A stretch of 64,000 nt of DNA from Mucilaginibacter sp. KACC 22063. GTDB lineage: Bacteria > Bacteroidota > Bacteroidia > Sphingobacteriales > Sphingobacteriaceae. Below, one piece after another: positions 60,561 to 64,000 of this stretch (its first letter is position 1; each line of letters opens with the position of its first letter). Below the pieces are notes generated by a model. That model saw nothing but the letters and a program-made list of their open reading frames with translations. It had not been told where the DNA came from and ran no database searches. The DNA lies in the NCBI RefSeq assembly GCF_028736115.1, contig NZ_CP117877.1, positions 868,001-932,000 of the forward strand, in the 5' to 3' direction. The translations under genes and the position numbers were made by a program.

Positions 60561-61874
60561 ATGAAAAAGATATACTATTTGTTTAGTTTACTTGCAGTTG
60601 GAGTTTTAAGTAGTTGTAGCCGTAGTGGGGACCGTGGTGAAGTAAGAGGGGTAGCGCAAAAATCTTTCCGTGCCGAAGTTCCATACGGTATGGTTTATAT
60701 ACCGGGAGGGTCTTTTTTAATGGGCCAGACCGATCAGGATGTTACTTTTGCACAGATCGCACAGAACAAACAGGTAACTATTGCCCCATTTTTCATGGAC
60801 CAGACAGAGCTTACCAACAGCCAGTATAAGCAGTTTGTAAACTGGGTACGCGATTCAATTGCTATTACCAATTATATCAATGATGATAAGTATTACCTTA
60901 AACCAAAGGGTAATGACAATGCAAATAACAATGGCCGTAAGATCATTAACTGGGATTATGTAAGGACCCATCCTGTTTTTGCTTCTGGCAAAGGCAAAAA
61001 TGATAATTCACAAAAGCTTCAGGGGATTTATTATCAGGGCGACGATCGTATTTTTGACCGTAACGAGGTTGACGTACGTTTATTAAAGTATAACTATGCC
61101 TTAATGGTGTTGCGTGATGCGGCAGATCATCATAACGATAAAACCAAAAAACGTTCGGATTTCATTTTCCGCGATACCGTACCTGTTTATCCTGACACTT
61201 TAGTTTGGCTTGAAGATTTTGCTTATGCTGCAAACGAGCCAATGGTGCAAAGCTATTTCTCACACCCAGCTTTCAGAAATTACCCGGTAGTGGGTGTAAA
61301 CTGGCGCCAGGCACGCGCATTTACTGTGTGGCGCACCCGTTACAACGAATCATATAAAGATGCACACAGATTGCCTCACCGTGCACCATATAACCTGCCT
61401 GATGAAGCGCAATTTGAATATGCGGCACGCGGTGGCAGAATTGGTACCGATTACCCTTGGGGCGGCCCTTACATTAAAAATGCAAAAGGCTGTTTGCTGG
61501 CTAATTTTAAGCCGGGCCGTGGTAATTACACCGATGACGGTGGAGCTTATACGGTAAACGTACGTTCTTACTTTCCGAATGATTACGGCCTTTACAATAT
61601 GGCTGGTAACGTAGCTGAGTGGACCTCATCTGCCTATGACGAGTCAGCATCATCATTTGTACATGATATGCAGCCAAGTTATGTATACGAGGCAAAAGCA
61701 ACTGATCCCGAAGTGATGAAACGTAAAGTGGTAAGAGGCGGTTCATGGAAAGATGTAGGTTACTTCCTTCAAAATTCAACCCGCACTTATGAATACCAGG
61801 ATAGTGCTAAATCTTATATCGGGTTTAGGTGCGTGACCAATTTTATGGGACGCGATATACGTGATAAACGCTAA
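60561..61874 (+). CDS. gldK: Gliding motility/T9SS lipoprotein GldK
   Basis: A 437-residue outer-membrane lipoprotein with the lipobox VLSSC at residue 19, and a formylglycine-generating-enzyme-like (sulfatase-modifying) domain: MVYIPGGSFLMGQTDQD, WRQARAFTVWR, LPDEAQFEYAARGG, MAGNVAEWTSSAYD and VRGGSWKD..RTYEYQDSAKSYIGFRCV. In T9SS it forms the GldK/N (PorK/N) ring under the outer membrane. It is followed by gldL (47 bp) and gldM, in the canonical order. The 226 bp before it contain a TACTTTAG box but no clear -33. Confidence 0.94.
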   Translation: MKKIYYLFSLLAVGVLSSCSRSGDRGEVRGVAQKSFRAEVPYGMVYIPGGSFLMGQTDQDVTFAQIAQNKQVTIAPFFMDQTELTNSQYKQFVNWVRDSIAITNYINDDKYYLKPKGNDNANNNGRKIINWDYVRTHPVFASGKGKNDNSQKLQGIYYQGDDRIFDRNEVDVRLLKYNYALMVLRDAADHHNDKTKKRSDFIFRDTVPVYPDTLVWLEDFAYAANEPMVQSYFSHPAFRNYPVVGVNWRQARAFTVWRTRYNESYKDAHRLPHRAPYNLPDEAQFEYAARGGRIGTDYPWGGPYIKNAKGCLLANFKPGRGNYTDDGGAYTVNVRSYFPNDYGLYNMAGNVAEWTSSAYDESASSFVHDMQPSYVYEAKATDPEVMKRKVVRGGSWKDVGYFLQNSTRTYEYQDSAKSYIGFRCVTNFMGRDIRDKR

Positions 61875-61921
61875 CTAAAGATTCTATCTATACTAACTCT
61901 TAAAAATCTACAAAGTAATTT

Positions 61922-62719
61922 ATGGCTCTTACTAAAAAGAAACCTTACGGCATCAGCAACGTAGTTTCATGGGGTGCAACTATTGTAATCATTGGTTTGA
62001 TGATGAAGATCCTTCATAAACCAGGAGGCGAATATTGGATCACTGCAGGTTTAACTACCGAAGCTATTTTGTTTTTTATTTTGGGTTTTCAACGCGAAAA
62101 CGAAGAAGTGGACTGGACAAAGGCTTATCCTGAATTAGATCCCGCTTATACTGGCGGACCAGTTGTACGTTCACAGCCGCAGCAGGTTTCAACCGGCCAT
62201 ACCGCGGCATTAGATAAGATGCTTGCTGATGCCAACATCAGCCCTGATCTGATCGGTAAATTAGGCGACGGCCTTAGAACTTTTGGTGATAAGGTTGCTA
62301 ACATTTCTACCGTTGCTGATGCAGGCGCTGCTACTAACGAGTTTGCAAGCAAATTAAAATCAGCAGGCGCAAGCTATGATAACCTGAGTGCTGCTTTTGC
62401 TAAAGCTACTGCTAACATCAACGAAATGGCAAGCACCAATGTTGATTCAAAAGCTTACCATGAGCAGGTAAATAACCTGGCTAAAAATCTTTCTGCATTA
62501 AATGCAGTATATGAGCTTGAGTTGCAAGATTCAAGCGCACATCTGAAGGCCATGAATAAATTTTATTCAAGCTTGTCTTCAACCATGCAAAACTTTAATG
62601 AGTCATTAGACGACAGCAAACAGTTTAAAGAAGAAGTGGGCCGTTTATCTAAAAACCTTGCTTCATTAAATGCGATCTATGGTAACATGCTATCAGCAAT
62701 GAACCAGCCGCGTGCTTAA
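61922..62719 (+). CDS. gldL: T9SS motor protein GldL
   Basis: A 265-residue inner-membrane protein with two N-terminal helices (about 13-30 and 38-56) carrying the conserved WGATIVIIGLMMKILH and GLTTEAILFFILGFQ, and a long cytoplasmic coiled-coil tail with Asn/Ala-rich repeats (NNLAKNLSALNAVYE, VGRLSKNLASLNAIYG). GldL forms the pentameric stator of the proton-driven T9SS motor around a GldM dimer. The acidic residue of helix 2 used for proton passage is in TTEAI. Confidence 0.94.
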   Translation: MALTKKKPYGISNVVSWGATIVIIGLMMKILHKPGGEYWITAGLTTEAILFFILGFQRENEEVDWTKAYPELDPAYTGGPVVRSQPQQVSTGHTAALDKMLADANISPDLIGKLGDGLRTFGDKVANISTVADAGAATNEFASKLKSAGASYDNLSAAFAKATANINEMASTNVDSKAYHEQVNNLAKNLSALNAVYELELQDSSAHLKAMNKFYSSLSSTMQNFNESLDDSKQFKEEVGRLSKNLASLNAIYGNMLSAMNQPRA

Positions 62720-62763
62720 TTAACTGAATTGTTTACTGATCAATTTAAATTAAGATATAAATA

Positions 62764-64000
62764 ATGGCTGGAGGTAAAGAAACCCCAAGGCAGCGAATGA
62801 TGGGTATCCTGTACCTGGTATTGTTAGGCTTAGTGGCCTTACAAATACCGGATAGTTTACTGGATGCCTTTAAAAATATCACAGACAGTCTTTCGCAATC
62901 AAAATCAAATGTGCAGAACGGCATTGCTAACACATTTGAAGCCTTCGAAAAAACTAAGTTAAAGGATGAGCCTGAAAGGGCAAAAGAGCCTTATGCTAAA
63001 GCAAAACAGGCAAGCCAGATTGCTGACGACTTTAATAATTACGTTGAAAAAATCAAGAACGATCTGATTACTGAAACAGGCGGTATTGACGAACAAACGC
63101 ATGACTACAAAGGCCGGGCAGATCAGGACGTGTCAGCACGTGAGTTGGTTGGCAAGAAAGTAGCCACTCAGCTTCGTAAAAAAGTTGATGTTACCCGCGA
63201 AGCTTTAATCAATTTGCTTGATGCTAAAGATAAAACAACCACTAACGTAGCGCTTGCTGTACAGGACCCGCCTAAAAGCGGTATTGCCAGCAAAAGCTGG
63301 GAAGAAGCTACTTTTGGCGAAGGTATCCCGATGGGCGCTTCTATTACTGCTTTAACAAAATTACAGGCTGATGCTCGCAATGCAGAAAGCGAAGTTGTAA
63401 AACGTATTTTAGGTAAAGTAGACCAGGCACAGGTTAATTTGGATAAATTTAGTGCTGTTGCTGTGGCGCCAAGCAGCTATGTTATCGCTGGTCAGCCTTA
63501 CACTGCACAGGTTTTCTTAACCGCGTATGATTCTAAATCTAATCCGTCCATTTCGGTTAATGGTTCGTCATTACCAGTTAAAGAAGGACAAGGTTTATAT
63601 TCTGTTGGTACAGGAAAAGAAGGCGTATATACATGGATCGGTCAGATTACCGTTAAACAAGCTGACGGTACCACTAAAACATATCATACTTCGCCTCAAA
63701 CTTATCAGGTAGCTAAGCCATCGGCTGTGGTATCGCCTGATAAAATGAATGTGCTTTACATTGGTGTACCAAATCCTATATCAGTTTCGGCACCGGGTAT
63801 TGCTAAAGAGAAATTAAAAGTATCTATTTCAGGAGGATCGTTAAGCGGTTCAGGAGGGCACTATACGGCTAACGTAAGTTCTGCAGGTACAGCTAAAGTA
63901 ACTGTATCGGGTGAGCTTGCACCAGGTAAAACACAGGTTTTAGGTACTACGGAGTTCCGTGTTAAACGTATCCCCGATCCTAAAGCACAGTTTGCAGGTA
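62764..64000 (+). CDS. gldM: T9SS motor protein GldM, C-terminus outside window
   Basis: The first 412 residues are visible, and the gene continues past the right edge. The N-terminus MAGGKETPRQRMMGILYLVLLGLVALQIPDSLLDAF has the conserved single membrane helix that inserts into the GldL ring. A long periplasmic helix region (about 40-220) and Ig-like beta domains (from about 225) follow. ATG at 62764 lies 44 bp after gldL. GldM couples the inner-membrane motor to the GldK/N ring. Confidence 0.95.
   Translation, partial: MAGGKETPRQRMMGILYLVLLGLVALQIPDSLLDAFKNITDSLSQSKSNVQNGIANTFEAFEKTKLKDEPERAKEPYAKAKQASQIADDFNNYVEKIKNDLITETGGIDEQTHDYKGRADQDVSARELVGKKVATQLRKKVDVTREALINLLDAKDKTTTNVALAVQDPPKSGIASKSWEEATFGEGIPMGASITALTKLQADARNAESEVVKRILGKVDQAQVNLDKFSAVAVAPSSYVIAGQPYTAQVFLTAYDSKSNPSISVNGSSLPVKEGQGLYSVGTGKEGVYTWIGQITVKQADGTTKTYHTSPQTYQVAKPSAVVSPDKMNVLYIGVPNPISVSAPGIAKEKLKVSISGGSLSGSGGHYTANVSSAGTAKVTVSGELAPGKTQVLGTTEFRVKRIPDPKAQFAG

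Overview
The window is a chromosomal stretch of a Bacteroidota bacterium, most likely of the Sphingobacteriaceae (Pedobacter/Mucilaginibacter-like; the genus is a guess). The evidence is the gliding/type IX secretion order gldK-gldL-gldM, the run parA-parB-DUF5683-dapB-lepB, many Bacteroidota-only families (DUF6600-, DUF6326-, DUF5683-, DUF4271- and DUF6249-like), outer-membrane barrels with carboxypeptidase-like N-termini, and TAnnTTTG-type promoter boxes. No rRNA, tRNA, CRISPR array, transposase or integrase was seen.

1-37.7 kb looks like ordinary core chromosome. It holds a ClC channel (cut by the window start), tryptophan 2,3-dioxygenase, branched-chain aminotransferase, two PAP2 phosphatases, a 2OG-Fe(II) oxygenase, a DUF6600-like secreted protein with a very long Gln-rich repeat tail, thioredoxin-like and small lipoproteins, and a WYL regulator. 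Two related giant outer-membrane proteins join a kinase-like soluble region to an Omp85-like barrel, one with an added metallophosphoesterase. Then come the parAB-DUF5683-dapB-lepB operon, a long minus-strand run (VWA protein, MoxR ATPase, metallophosphoesterase, UbiA-like protein, methyltransferase, DinB-like protein), a PfkB sugar kinase, a tandem pair of JmjC/cupin-like hydroxylases, a fasciclin protein and HemW.

37.7-58.5 kb is visibly more A+T-rich. It is bounded on both sides by the same 27-bp sequence in the same orientation (37684-37710 and 58483-58509). I read it as a genomic island of about 20.8 kb inserted between hemW and the DUF4271-hemD-gldKLM run, with no recombinase of its own. 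Its left part carries a cation/proton antiporter and an ECF sigma factor system (sigma factor, small membrane protein, DUF6249-like protein, large outer-membrane barrel). The sigma gene and the DUF6249-like gene diverge from a perfect 31-bp inverted repeat, each arm of which looks like an ECF promoter. Its centre, 43.6-54.3 kb, is a compact operon that looks like an undescribed ribosomally made, modified peptide (RiPP) pathway: periplasmic S41 protease, 68-residue precursor with a GG leader and a Cys/Ser/Tyr/Trp-rich core, radical SAM/SPASM maturase, cytoplasmic subtilisin fused to an unknown domain, ABC exporter without a C39 protease domain, GT-A-like protein and FAD-dependent tryptophan-halogenase-family enzyme. 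Two further glycosyltransferase-like genes and an aldo/keto reductase follow. The working model is: the radical SAM enzyme modifies the Cys-containing core, the halogenase acts on the single Trp (or a Tyr), the S8 protease removes the leader, the ABC protein exports, and glycosyltransferases may decorate the Ser/Thr-rich core.

58.5-64 kb returns to core genes: DUF4271 protein, HemD (TTG start), GldK, GldL and GldM (cut by the window end).
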